Below are positions 45,421-54,774 of a stretch of 64,000 nt of DNA, one piece after another. How positions within the stretch are numbered: position 1 is the first letter of the stretch; each line of letters starts with the position of its first letter. The notes below the pieces were generated by a model. The model saw only the letters and a program-made list of their open reading frames with translations, did no database searches and was not told the origin of the DNA. Source of the stretch: Candidatus Harrysmithiimonas galli (lineage in GTDB: Bacteria > Bacillota > Bacilli > CAJFEE01); assembly GCA_904373265.1 (NCBI GenBank), contig CAJFEE010000015.1, positions 1 to 64,000 on the forward strand. The letters run 5' to 3'. A program made the translations under genes and the position numbers.

Positions 45421-46242
45421 ATGAAAAAAAATCTACTATTTTCTGTACTACTTACGATGATCATTATTCTCGCAGCAGCATGTAGCGAAAAAAGTCAAAC
45501 CGATCCACAGCAAAATGCAGAATCGCAGCAAGCGGCACAAACCGATCCGGTTGAGCTAACGATTTCAGCAGCCGCAAGCTTACAAGATGCAATGGAGGAA
45601 ATTAAAACACAATTTGCCAATGTGGAGCCGAATATTTCTTTGGCGTTTAACTATGGTGGTTCCGGTGCGCTGCAACAGCAAATTCAAGAGGGGGCACCAG
45701 TTGATTTATTTTTCTCAGCGGCACAGGATAAGTATGATTTGCTTGTAGAAGCTGGGTTGATTGATGCATCGGAAGGAAAGACCTTGTTAGGTAACGAGTT
45801 GGTTCTGGTCGCTCCGGTTGATGCAGAAGTCAATGAAGGAGATTTTACATATATGACCAATGATGCAGTCAAGCAGATTGCACTTGGAACACCAGATTCT
45901 GTTCCGGCTGGTAAATATGCAGAGCAGGTTTTGCAAGGATTAAATATTTATGATGCAGTGAAAGATAAAATTGTTTTTGCAAAGGATGTTCGTTCAGTTT
46001 TAAATTATGTAGAAACAAAAAGTGTAGATCTAGGTGCGGTGTACAAAACTGATGCACTGACAAGCGATCAGGTGAAAATTTTGTCTTCTGCACCCACCCA
46101 TTTGCATGATCCAATTGTATATCCTTGTGGTGTAATCAAAGACAGCAAAAATAAAGAAGCGGCTATGAAATTTTATAATTATTTGCAAGGAGAAGAAGCG
46201 AAAAATATTTTTGTCAAGTATGGTTTTACAGTGCTAAACTAA
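45421..46242 (+). CDS. modA: Molybdate ABC transporter substrate-binding lipoprotein ModA
   Basis: 273 residues. Lipoprotein signal MKKNLLFSVLLTMIIILAAA with the lipobox cysteine at 21. After a Gln-rich linker the binding domain reads LTISAAASLQDAMEEIKTQF, then FNYGGSGALQQQIQEGAPVD, typical of ModA with its Ser residues that bind the oxyanion, and IALGTPDSVPAGKYAEQVLQ further on. It would capture molybdate (or tungstate) at the membrane surface and deliver it to ModB. AAGGAGAGG precedes the ATG. Supplies metal for the molybdopterin enzyme at 30348. Confidence 0.95.
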   Translation: MKKNLLFSVLLTMIIILAAACSEKSQTDPQQNAESQQAAQTDPVELTISAAASLQDAMEEIKTQFANVEPNISLAFNYGGSGALQQQIQEGAPVDLFFSAAQDKYDLLVEAGLIDASEGKTLLGNELVLVAPVDAEVNEGDFTYMTNDAVKQIALGTPDSVPAGKYAEQVLQGLNIYDAVKDKIVFAKDVRSVLNYVETKSVDLGAVYKTDALTSDQVKILSSAPTHLHDPIVYPCGVIKDSKNKEAAMKFYNYLQGEEAKNIFVKYGFTVLN

Positions 46243-46273
46243 TGGATAGAAGAAACGGAAAGTGGGAACAAAT

Positions 46274-46948
46274 ATGGCTGAAGCATTTTGGTCACCAGTT
46301 CGACTATCTTTACAAATTGCCTCCTTATCTACCATTTTGGTTGTAATTATCGGTGTGTGGATCGGATTTCGTATGGCGCGATCTAATCATCGTTTCAAAA
46401 TTGTATTAGATACACTTTTTTTACTGCCAATGGTGCTGCCGCCAACGGTAATTGGTTTTTTTCTGATCAAAATTTTTGGGAAAAACAGTTGGATTGGAGT
46501 GATGGTGGAAGGCGTTTTCGGTCACCCGATTATGTTTACTTGGTGGGCCGGAGTCATTGCATGTTTTGTTGTATCATTTCCGCTTATGTACCAAAGTGCA
46601 AAAGCAGCCTTTGAAAAGGCGCATGTCAATTTGGAAGAGGCAGCAGCAGATTTGGGTGCAACACGGATTCAGACGTTTTTTCGTGTGATTTTGCCGATTG
46701 CTCGACCATTTTTGATCAGTGGTGCCATCTTAGCTTTTGTTCGTGGACTTGGAGAATTTGGTGCAACTTTAATGTTTGCTGGTAATATTCCAGGACGCAC
46801 ACAAACCATACCAACAGCGATCTATTTTGCTATTGATGGGGGGAATACAACATTGGCGTGGCTACTTGTTTTAACAACAATGTTGATGTCATTTTCTTTT
46901 CTTGCCATTACACAATATTTAACAAAAAGGAAATTTGGAGTCGTTTAA
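46274..46948 (+). CDS. modB: Molybdate ABC transporter permease ModB
   Basis: 224 residues with five membrane helices. The binding-protein-dependent permease signature is readable: EEAAADLGATRIQTFFRVILP, and GAILAFVRGLGEFGATLMFAG, which is nearly invariant in ModB. Start at ATG 46274; GTG 46262 is in frame but overlaps the GTGGGA that serves as ribosome site. It lies 31 bases after modA. The expected ATPase ModC does not follow; a terminator comes immediately. Confidence 0.94.
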   Translation: MAEAFWSPVRLSLQIASLSTILVVIIGVWIGFRMARSNHRFKIVLDTLFLLPMVLPPTVIGFFLIKIFGKNSWIGVMVEGVFGHPIMFTWWAGVIACFVVSFPLMYQSAKAAFEKAHVNLEEAAADLGATRIQTFFRVILPIARPFLISGAILAFVRGLGEFGATLMFAGNIPGRTQTIPTAIYFAIDGGNTTLAWLLVLTTMLMSFSFLAITQYLTKRKFGVV

Positions 46949-46952
46949 AATC

Positions 46953-47006
46953 AAAAGTATCCTAATGGCTTGATCAATTCATTTGTCTGCTATAGGGTAC
47001 TTTTTA
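46953..47006 (+). terminator. Terminator after modB
   Basis: AAAAGTATCCTA (46953-46964) pairs with TAGGGTACTTTT (46993-47004, one wobble), T-rich end, starting four bases after the modB stop. It shows the operon ends without modC. Confidence 0.75.
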
Positions 47007-47348
47007 TTGGATTGGAAGATATCGACTTTCATTTGAAAGATTTGAAAAAAAGAAGCTGAGATAAAATACAGAAATATTTTTTGTATTTGGTTTGTTCAAA
47101 GTATCATTCTAATCTATCGCACCGTTATCCATTTTATGAGCAAAGCTTGAAGTCAATTGGTTTATTGTATGTGTTGATGATTGGACACTTGGCCGCCTAT
47201 CGGGGATTTTTTGTCAAGGCAAAGGTGATGATTTTGCAAAAACGGTGGCAACTTTAGTTTTATGAGAGGAGAACAGCAATAGGTTATCAGTATCAATTAG
47301 ATGATACTGCCCTTTGAAAAATGGAATATCCTGTGGTTTGATAACGAC

Positions 47349-47388
47349 ACAAAAAGCAGTAAGTCTGAAAAGATTTGCTGTTTTTTTT
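47349..47388 (+). terminator. Terminator-like hairpin
   Basis: AAAAAGCAGTAA pairs with TTTGCTGTTTTTT, including two wobble pairs, with an eight-base T-run. It ends no gene still intact, and precedes the mobilization remnant. Confidence 0.5.
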
Positions 47389-47399
47389 GTTGTCTAGAT

Positions 47400-47730
47400 G
47401 AAGAATTCGTTAATTTTGTGGTGTGACTTGTTAATGCTATCCGCCAGTCCGAATTTCTCCACAGGCGATACAGGATAGGTGCCAATACACTTTGTTGTTT
47501 ATGTGTCCACTGTCAACGCGAGCTGCTTTCCGCTATCAGGGAGCTATTTACTCAATTCGGGAAAGATCGGCGGCAACTTCAATCAGATTGCGGGTGTCTA
47601 AACGAGTATGGCGCACTGTATAATGTTCTGTCTGACAAGGTATGCGCCGACATTTCAGACCTTGCTTGAATTGAAGTCCCCATGAAAGTAGGTAAAGCTG
47701 TTGGCAATATTTAAGCATATCAACTCTAAA
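47400..47730 (+). pseudogene. Mobilization (MobC-like) protein remnant
   Basis: The plus strand, over shifting frames, reads FPLSGSYLLNSGKIGGNFNQIAG or, in an alternate frame, LLSAIRELFTQFGK, then LNEYGALYNVLSDKV. The combination of an IREL...IGNN-NQIA-like core and the following helical tail resembles MobC relaxosome proteins of small mobilizable elements. It is frameshifted several times and has no start. The rest of 47007-48372 holds no supported gene; about 47800-48060 contains interrupted protein-like frames that I cannot name. Confidence 0.4.
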
Positions 47731-48372
47731 AATGCTGGCTATGGGTGCTGTCAAAAAGTACCTCACTTTCAGACATAGCAAGTCTACTATAGTATAAAAT
47801 GTTGAATATTTTTTTAAAGAAGTACAATCATTGTAATGAAAGAGTCAGAGCCGATTTCATCCATTCGAGAAATCCTGAGACTTATATGTTTTCTAAAGTA
47901 GATGATTAAGCATTATTCAAAGAAATGATCTATTGTGGGTTTATCTTAAATGTGGAGTTGGTTAAACAACTATGCTAATGGTTTAAATTCATTCTTAGTG
48001 GCGACCATCTATGATGAACCCAATATGTATAAAAAACAACCTTATTTTTATAATAAAAGCAAAGTATGAATAATCATAAAATTATTATCTTAAAATAATA
48101 AATAGCATAGAAAGTGCTGGTTAAAAAATGATGCAGAGGCTCTTTGGATGTCTGTTGTAAATATACAGGATAAATCTAAAAAAATATAATATATAAAAAA
48201 TATGATAAATATAAATTTATGGAGAAAAAATGGCAGATATTTGCATGATTACACAAACTTTACTATTTTTTTGAAGTTAATCATATTTTCAGAGTATAAT
48301 AATTTACAAAAAATAAAATTTGTAATATAATTAAATCGTAATATTTATTATTAATATAGGAGGGAGAAAAAG

Positions 48373-49350
48373 ATGAAAAGAGTGATTCAATTTCTAATTC
48401 TTGCTGTCATCATGATACCTTTTTTGGGAATTGGAAACGAAAGAGAGGTACAAGCGGAAACTAAGACCTATGGAGATGGAATTGTTCGTACCATTCAGTT
48501 TGGAGGGCAAAATTTGTATTTGGATATTGCTACTGATAAAAATGCATTTGCTCGAGGAAAAAGTGGAGCTTCAACACAAGGCTTTTATTTTGAATATCAC
48601 CCAGATAAAAATGCTTATAAAATTTATTCAGCCAGCAATCCGAATTTAATTTTGGCATGGAATAATTATTTTTATTCAACAAATGTATTTTTTACCAACA
48701 ATGGTAATTTAGATGAGCATTATTGGGTACTTGAGGAAGAGCCAAGTAGTAATGTGTATTATCTTAGAAACTATAAAAAAAATGACGGTTATGGATATTT
48801 AACAGCGGTAAATAGTCAGGGTTTTATGAATGTAGCCATTGGTGGTAAAAGCAATTATGATAGAAACTATACACATATTACGATTTCAGGAGAAAATTTA
48901 AGAAATGATACCCATATTGATACTGATAGCAAAAGAATTACAAGTGTAGCGTATCCAAATAAATCGTTAACACCAAATTTTTCAAATTATAATGTGAGTA
49001 TGTCTGATACTTCCAGCGTTTTAAGACAACTTTGGTGGTTGGAGTATTCAGAAGAGAAAGATGCATATAAAATAAAAATTATGGACGAATACGGCATGGT
49101 TAAAGCTTTAGCTTGGGATAGTAATAAAGGTAATAATGTTATTGTATATGAAGATAAAGAATATGCGGATCAATATTGGAGATTAGAGGATATAGGTAAT
49201 GGCAATTATATCATTAAAAATTATAGAAATCCTAATAAAGTGTTAGATCTTAATTATTTATTAATTACAAGTTTTAATGTTAGAGTCAGTGATAGAACGA
49301 ATTCTACAACACAACAATTTAAAGTGAAAAATTATTATGAATACACATAG
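48373..49350 (+). CDS. Secreted ricin-B-type (beta-trefoil) lectin protein
   Basis: 325 residues. Signal peptide MKRVIQFLILAVIMIPFLGI with likely cleavage after VQAE at about 30. The mature protein consists of two trefoil-like halves (about 35-170 and 175-322) with recurring RICIN-type repeats: YLDIATDKNAF, NLILAWNNYFYSTNVFF and HYWVLEEEPSSNVYYLRNYK in the first; VKALAWDSNKGNNVIVYEDK, YWRLEDIGNGNYIIKNYRNP and NKVLDLN in the second. These bind sugars. There is no catalytic or toxin domain. Secreted and probably acts on host or microbial glycans. AGGAGGG precedes the ATG; decayed mobile DNA lies on both sides. Confidence 0.8.
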   Translation: MKRVIQFLILAVIMIPFLGIGNEREVQAETKTYGDGIVRTIQFGGQNLYLDIATDKNAFARGKSGASTQGFYFEYHPDKNAYKIYSASNPNLILAWNNYFYSTNVFFTNNGNLDEHYWVLEEEPSSNVYYLRNYKKNDGYGYLTAVNSQGFMNVAIGGKSNYDRNYTHITISGENLRNDTHIDTDSKRITSVAYPNKSLTPNFSNYNVSMSDTSSVLRQLWWLEYSEEKDAYKIKIMDEYGMVKALAWDSNKGNNVIVYEDKEYADQYWRLEDIGNGNYIIKNYRNPNKVLDLNYLLITSFNVRVSDRTNSTTQQFKVKNYYEYT

Positions 49351-49499
49351 TAAGTTCTATTGGACTCGTTTGCTTAAGGTTCACAATGAATAATCTATCA
49401 TAAATGAAAAAGGTGCAGATGATTAAATGATAGTATCCTCTTTAAGTAGACAGTGTGTAGGATGGCGGTATACTGATTTGAAAGAGGGTATAGGACATC

Positions 49500-49660
49500 T
49501 AAAGGAAGCAAACAGTATTCCAATGAACTAAAATTACAAGTTGTGCAAATCTACTTAGTGGAAGAAGGCAGCTGGTATGATGACAAAAATTTACAGTGTG
49601 CAAAATCTATTTTAAGTAAAAATATGGATGACCCAATATAAGTACGTTGGAAGTAGAGAA
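49500..49660 (+). pseudogene. IS3-family transposase OrfA remnant
   Basis: The frame from about 49503 reads KQYSNELKLQVVQIYLVEEG followed by SWYDD, the beginning of the helix-turn-helix of IS3-type OrfA (KYS-ELKLQVV-AYL-GEGSY). It runs out into unrelated sequence and stops. No OrfB is present. Probably the left edge of a lost insertion sequence. Confidence 0.6.
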
Positions 49661-49718
49661 GCCTTTAAAAAGCAATATTTCATGTAATTTAGAATTTGAT
49701 TTGTTTTTTATTTTGAAT

Positions 49719-49764
49719 AAAAAGCGTTAGCTGAACCTTTTTTGGTTTGATTAACGCTTTTTGT
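49719..49764. terminator. Terminator-like hairpin
   Basis: AAAAAGCGTTAGCTGAACC pairs with GGTTTGATTAACGCTTTTT with minor mismatches and a short T loop, T-rich after. It may belong to the lost transposase or end the lectin transcript. The remaining DNA to 50244 holds no supported gene. Confidence 0.6.
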
Positions 49765-50244
49765 TTGAATTTTTCTTCGTTTTACGGTGTATATTCTTTA
49801 TTGCATCGTTTTCAGTTACAAATGTTATAACAGAAATTAGGCAACTGGATCTGTCTTTTTATGTTCTATATTTTTCTTTTCTATAAAATCGTCCGCATAT
49901 AGGTGTTTAGAAGTTATCCGTCATAATTCTCTATTTAATGAGATTTTGTTTTTTTGTATTATAGGCAATTATTTTCAGGCTGTATAAATGATTTTACATG
50001 AAAGTTGTGCACAATTGGAATCAATGAACAAGTGTGGTTGTTGTAGAGTTTTTTCTTTGTTTCTTTATTGATTACTTGATTGGGAAATCGAGAATAGGAA
50101 AATGGGTAGGGTTTTAGCGTGTATAGGGTTGATATCATACATTTCAGTTTTAAGTATTGATAAAGTGTTGATTCAGCAATGAATTTTAACCAATTTTCTG
50201 AAGCGGAATAAAATGGAGCAAGAGAATTTTTGGAGGAGACGGTC

Positions 50245-50442
50245 ATGGAGGTATTTGAAAAGGAACATCATCCAAATCAGGCATTACGAAATTTTGAAAG
50301 GGACGGGGCGTTTTGGCTTTGGGTAAGTATTGGCAGTGTATTTGTAACTTATGGTTTATTGAAATATTTTGGATTAAATCCGAACGGGAACCGTTTGGAA
50401 AGAGAAAAGAAAACGAAATATGAAGTGGAAAAATCGGAATAA
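50245..50442 (+). CDS. Small single-span membrane protein of unknown function
   Basis: 65 residues from ATG 50245, with GGAGGAGA nine bases before; the in-frame TTG at 50230 overlaps this site. Layout: polar N-terminus (EVFEKEHHPNQALRNFERDG), one membrane helix (FWLWVSIGSVFVTYGLLKYF, about 28-47), then a charged tail rich in Lys and Glu. It resembles no named family. Real coding is supported by the site, the clean topology and the lack of other signals. Confidence 0.6.
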   Translation: MEVFEKEHHPNQALRNFERDGAFWLWVSIGSVFVTYGLLKYFGLNPNGNRLEREKKTKYEVEKSE

Positions 50443-51693
50443 AATCGCAAGATTCATATGAAATAATTTTATTTTATATAGTTGGAATATTTAAATTTTA
50501 AAAATTATACTGGGAAATTTTGTATAGAGCAGATATGCAATCAGATTATCTCTGATTGTTTTTGTTGTGCTTTAGAGATTTTCACAGAAGATCTTGAAAA
50601 TATATTTATAAATATAATACTATATTTTTTGATAAAAATACAAATATTTATTTTACATCTTGGATTTGAACTGTAAATTTTAAAAGACGATATTTACCAA
50701 ATAATATTATACGTTTTCAGTTCATGTCATATTTGATTGGAAAGAAGCCATAAAGAAATGGTTTTTAAGTCTATCAATCAGTATCAGTTTTCTACTATTT
50801 ATTTAATATTTTTATCATATCAATTGAAAAGTATGAACTCCAGTTCAATCTATATTATGAGAAGTAATGAAAATCCAGGTCATTAAAGTATAGAAAAAGA
50901 GAAAAAATGAAAAGATAAAGATAGTGATATTTAGATGGTAGTATGGATAGGAATTATAAAGGGCTACAAAGTGCAGTAAAAATGGTTGTGATTTTTCGTC
51001 CTTTCGATCTTCCAATGAAGTGATTTCAATTCCTTTTTGAAGTTACCAATTTTCATCGGTATCCATGAACGAACTTGAGCTGATCTGGGGGCATTTATGG
51101 GGTGTTAGAATCCGTCATGGAATACATCAACAGGTACTAGGAGCTATTGGCTCTCTGGTTTTTTTACTGTCTGTTTATTTGTCAGGTAGGTTCATTCCAA
51201 TCTGGTCAAGAACTTCAAAAAATTCCTTTTGCAAAGTGAGGATAAACAAGACTCATGTGGTAAAAATTGTCTGCTATATTCTTAATAACTGGATAAAATA
51301 CATAATGAATGAGAAATTGTAAATCAACAGTTTGATTTCTGTATGAATGAAAAGACCATTTTCAAACATAACTTTATATCTTTCTGAATCAAAATTCTAT
51401 TTTGGTGTGAATGACTTTTTTGACAGCTTCATATGCAATGATGTCGGTCATATAATATCTTTCTTCTAAGTTTTTTGCATAAGAAAAGCAGGAAGTTGTT
51501 TTATTTGTTTTCCTGCTTATGTGGTCATTATGAGATAGTGGTTGTTTCATTTTGAAAGAGAATAAACATGCGATAAAGGAGTTTTCCGCTTGTCTTTAAT
51601 CAGTAAAAGCAAATGAGAAATAAATGGGTAAGCCAATATACTTGTTTGGTTTTTCCTTATGTTTATTCATTGGTTTTGTTTATCCTCTCGATA
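50443..51693. other. AT-rich gene-free stretch
   Basis: 1.25 kb without a supported gene. A frame at 51065-51322 (85 codons) begins with a hydrophobic segment (VLGAIGSLVFLLSVYLSGRF) that loosely resembles a PepSY-associated membrane helix, but has no ribosome site and ends in low-complexity sequence; I treat it as a possible fragment only. Confidence 0.45.
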
Positions 51694-52377
51694 TTAATTA
51701 TCTTTCAGATTCATCCATTCAATGCCATTATCTGCCTCTGCACTTCTGTCATTGGCGATAATTGCTGTTCCAGTAATTCCATCTAGATTTTCTATCTCTT
51801 GCCCGTTTGGTGTGTTAGGATAAGCGCCATTCTGATATTTTAAAACAGAGTATATTTGTTTTCCAAGATAATTATATGGGATTACAAGTACATGATACCC
51901 GTTCTCCACTTCATTGCTGATAATAACAGGTTCGTTTACTACAGTAAATTTTTGTGCTACGGTTAAATTCCCTTTTTCACCAGTCAAATAAAGGGCCATG
52001 CTTCCACCTGTGCCACTTGTATAGGGACCAGTCACCATAACAAAGATTTCATCTTTACCATCTTCATTTAAATCAACATAATTATAGTAGTATTTGGTGT
52101 TTTTCCAGTCCTCTTCTGGTATTTCTAGTGAATCAATAATTAAGCTCGCCACTTCCTGATTAGGAACGCTTTCTGCTTGTATAGGCGTAATCCCATCTGG
52201 CAGCTTTACTAATGGCACTTTTTTATCGTTGTTTCCAGATAAAGCCACTGCTTCTTCTTTTTGAATTTGATTTGCTGTTTCTGTACTGCCCAGATTTTCT
52301 TCCGATCCACAAGCTGTCATTGCTGTAATCAAAAACATACCCGTTACAGTTAGTCCAAATAAATTTTGCTTTTTCAT
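51694..52377 (-). CDS. Lipoprotein with a calcium-binding-like loop, function unknown
   Basis: 227 residues. Lipoprotein signal MKKQNLFGLTVTGMFLITAM with cysteine 23 (AMTAC). After a low-complexity linker the domain contains YVDLNEDGKDEIFVMVTG, an Asp-rich loop (DxNxDGxDE) seen in EF-hand or FG-GAP-like repeats and in secreted Bacillota proteins that report on substrate quality. The rest (SMALYLTGEKGNLTVAQKF, YNYLGKQIYSVLKYQNGAY) forms beta-strands. No enzyme motif. It stands alone, and AAGGA lies very close to the ATG. Confidence 0.7.
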   Translation of the reverse strand: MKKQNLFGLTVTGMFLITAMTACGSEENLGSTETANQIQKEEAVALSGNNDKKVPLVKLPDGITPIQAESVPNQEVASLIIDSLEIPEEDWKNTKYYYNYVDLNEDGKDEIFVMVTGPYTSGTGGSMALYLTGEKGNLTVAQKFTVVNEPVIISNEVENGYHVLVIPYNYLGKQIYSVLKYQNGAYPNTPNGQEIENLDGITGTAIIANDRSAEADNGIEWMNLKDN

Positions 52378-52887
52378 TTCCTTATTTTCTCCTTTTTTGC
52401 GTTAAAATGTTTTTTATCAATCTAAATTAAAATATTTCGTTTGGATAAAGAGAACTTATTTTCTCATAGTTTTAATGGCATATTTTCTCCTTTTTGTTAA
52501 AAAATATTCTTATTTCTGATAAATGTATGAGAAACTCTCTGATAAAATACATTGATTCGAGCATTATTGATTCATGACACTTATTTATACCTTTGGTAAC
52601 TTTGCTTTACAAAGGATTATAAAGAGCAATGGTCTGGCAAGTTTTCGCTTGTAAACTTTATTATACTGTTGTCGGTTCATCCAAGCAATGTTGTCTTGCA
52701 ATTTTTTGCAGATCATTTGAAACGGGGTTGGAGAAAAATTTGATATCAAGTACCACCGTCTTGATTGTAAATTTCAAACCATTGAGCTACAGGGATTTTT
52801 CATCTCCATAGCTGCCTATACACACATATGATTTTCATACCTAATATCTTAGCGCAATTAAAATCATTAGATTTTTTTGATTGGAAT
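52378..52887. other. Gene-free stretch between two minus-strand genes
   Basis: AT-rich and contains the promoter of the lipoprotein gene. The 60-codon plus-strand frame at 52629 has no features. No RNA structure is recognised. Confidence 0.45.
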
Positions 52888-53289
52888 TTAAGTGAGCAGA
52901 AGATGTAAGTATTCTTGATCAATATTGTCCATGTTTTTTTTGAAAACCGCATTGCCTTTGCTGTATTCAATATAAAATGAGTCAAGATATCTTGTTAATG
53001 CACCTTCGTCTATGTTATACGTAAATACATGAATGGTGCCGATTTCATTGCTTGTGCAGTCTGCATTAAAAAGAATGATGTTACAGCGTGTTTTTAAATC
53101 CATAGCAACTTGTGAGATGACACCGTTTGCATCTGTTACTTGTACATAAAATGGTGCGGCAATTTCAGCCGATTTTTCCTCCAAAAATTGTCGTGCGCCC
53201 TCTAATTTTATAAAGTCTTGAACAAACATTGGACGCTTGGCTTTTACATGAAATTCCAATTCTTTTACAATAATTGCATGAAAATTCAT
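52888..53289 (-). CDS. Hypothetical protein, 133 residues
   Basis: Starts at ATG 53289, preceded by AGAGGTGATC; the in-frame ATG at 53322 is without a site. Soluble, mixed composition, with MNFHAIIVKELEFHVKAKR at the start, FIKLEGARQFLEEKSAEI in the middle and HVFTYNIDEGALTRYLDSFY near the end. No signal peptide or known motif. I cannot assign it. It is divergent from the glycolytic operon. Confidence 0.6.
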   Translation of the reverse strand: MNFHAIIVKELEFHVKAKRPMFVQDFIKLEGARQFLEEKSAEIAAPFYVQVTDANGVISQVAMDLKTRCNIILFNADCTSNEIGTIHVFTYNIDEGALTRYLDSFYIEYSKGNAVFKKNMDNIDQEYLHLLLT

Positions 53290-53649
53290 TTTGATCACCT
53301 CTAACTTTCTTCTATAATCCATATTCTAACATTTTTTAAACATAGATGGAGAACACATGGTAAAAAATTATTAAAGTTGACTTTTATTCCATGGAATAAA
53401 CGATTGTTCTTGCGTGGAGTTTAAAATATATGAGATTTACAAATATAAAAAATCCATAATTTTATCATTGTCTTTCTGAACGATTTATTTTTCATAATGA
53501 AATTGGGGTGGATAAATTTGGTATGGGAAATCTGCTGTATTTTCATGAGGAGACGGAAATGATAAAACTGTTCTTTAGAAATAAAAGGTAAACAAAAAAA
53601 TAGCGATCATTTTTTATGAAAAAGTACAAAATTTTAAGGGGGAATTTCT
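53290..53649. other. Promoter region of the glycolytic operon
   Basis: 360 bases upstream of gap. It contains an 18-bp perfect palindrome at 53383-53400. No CggR gene and no clear cre box are seen. A 22-codon frame near 53525 ends before gap and is not supported. Confidence 0.5.
53383..53400. promoter_or_regulatory. 18-bp perfect palindrome upstream of gap
   Basis: TTTATTCCATGGAATAAA, fully symmetric, 250 bases before the gap start and about 95 bases before the divergent hypothetical gene. A candidate operator for the glycolytic operon or its neighbour. Confidence 0.45.
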
Positions 53650-54657
53650 ATGTGTGTAAAGGTAGCTATCAATGGTTTTGGACGAATCGGACGGACTGTA
53701 TTTCGCTATGCACACCAAAATCCGCATATTGAGATTGTGGCCATCAATGATTTGACCGATGCCAAAATGCTTGCACATCTATTAAAATACGATTCAATTC
53801 ATGGTACATTTTCTGCAGAGGTTCGGGCGGATGATTCCCATTTAATTGTTGATGGAAAAAAAATCCAGGTGATTGCCAAAAAAGATCCAGTACAGCTTCC
53901 ATGGGCAAGTCTTGGTGTAGAGATTGTGGTTGAATCAACTGGACGTTTTACTCATCGAAACGATGCAAAGAAGCACTTGACAGCAGGTGCAAAGAAAGTC
54001 ATTATTTCCGCGCCAGCAACGGATGAGGATCTTACCATTGTAATGGGTGTTAACGAACAAAACTATAAGCCACAAAAAGATTTCGTCATTTCCAATGCGT
54101 CTTGTACAACAAATTGTTTGGCACCATTGGCAAAGGTCTTGAATGATACGTTTGGAATCCGGTCAGGGATGATGACAACTGTACATTCATATACCAATGA
54201 TCAGCAAATTTTGGATCTTCCACATAAAGATTATCGACGTGCGCGTGCAGCTTCTGAGAGCATTATTCCGACCAGTACGGGTGCAGCAAAAGCAGTTGGT
54301 CTTGTTTTACCTGAGCTGAAGGGGAAACTAACTGGGATGGCGGTACGTGTTCCGACACCGAATGTTTCCTTGGTTGATTTGGTCGTTATTCTGGAAAAAA
54401 ATGTGACGGTTCAGGAAGTGAATGCGGCTTTAAAATCCGCTGCAGACGGATCTATGAAAGGCATTTTGGCATATAGTGAGCAACCGCTTGTTTCAAGGGA
54501 TTATAATGGAATAACGGTTTCTTCAACCATTGATGCACTATGTACCATGGTACTTAATGATAATATGATAAAAGTGATTGCATGGTATGACAATGAGTCG
54601 GGTTATTCGCATCGTATCATTGATTTAATTTTGTTTCTTGTAAAAAAAGGGTTGTAA
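53650..54657 (+). CDS. gap: Glyceraldehyde-3-phosphate dehydrogenase
   Basis: 335 residues. It oxidises glyceraldehyde 3-phosphate to 1,3-bisphosphoglycerate with NAD and phosphate. The NAD site begins [16 protein letters not shown], the catalytic cysteine is in [17 protein letters not shown], and its histidine partner in the substrate-binding region [23 protein letters not shown] precedes the ATG. It heads a five-gene run (gap-pgk-tpiA-gpmI-eno) that carries lower glycolysis from triose phosphate to PEP. The usual central regulator gene cggR is absent upstream. Confidence 0.97.
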   Translation: MCVKVAINGFGRIGRTVFRYAHQNPHIEIVAINDLTDAKMLAHLLKYDSIHGTFSAEVRADDSHLIVDGKKIQVIAKKDPVQLPWASLGVEIVVESTGRFTHRNDAKKHLTAGAKKVIISAPATDEDLTIVMGVNEQNYKPQKDFVISNASCTTNCLAPLAKVLNDTFGIRSGMMTTVHSYTNDQQILDLPHKDYRRARAASESIIPTSTGAAKAVGLVLPELKGKLTGMAVRVPTPNVSLVDLVVILEKNVTVQEVNAALKSAADGSMKGILAYSEQPLVSRDYNGITVSSTIDALCTMVLNDNMIKVIAWYDNESGYSHRIIDLILFLVKKGL

Positions 54658-54774
54658 ATCCAGATTGAGTTTTGAATTTTTCATAAAATCACGATGAGAT
54701 GGGGGGAGTTTTCCTCTCTTTTTTTACATATTTCACCAATTTTGTTGTAAAATGTCATAGAGGAGGATTGAGTC

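Noticed and set aside
50482-50676. 64-codon plus-strand frame
   Set aside because: Low-complexity Ile/Phe-rich sequence in AT-rich DNA with no start site.
51065-51322. 85-codon frame with a hydrophobic segment resembling a PepSY membrane helix
   Set aside because: No ribosome site, resemblance limited to one helix, and a random-looking C-terminus.
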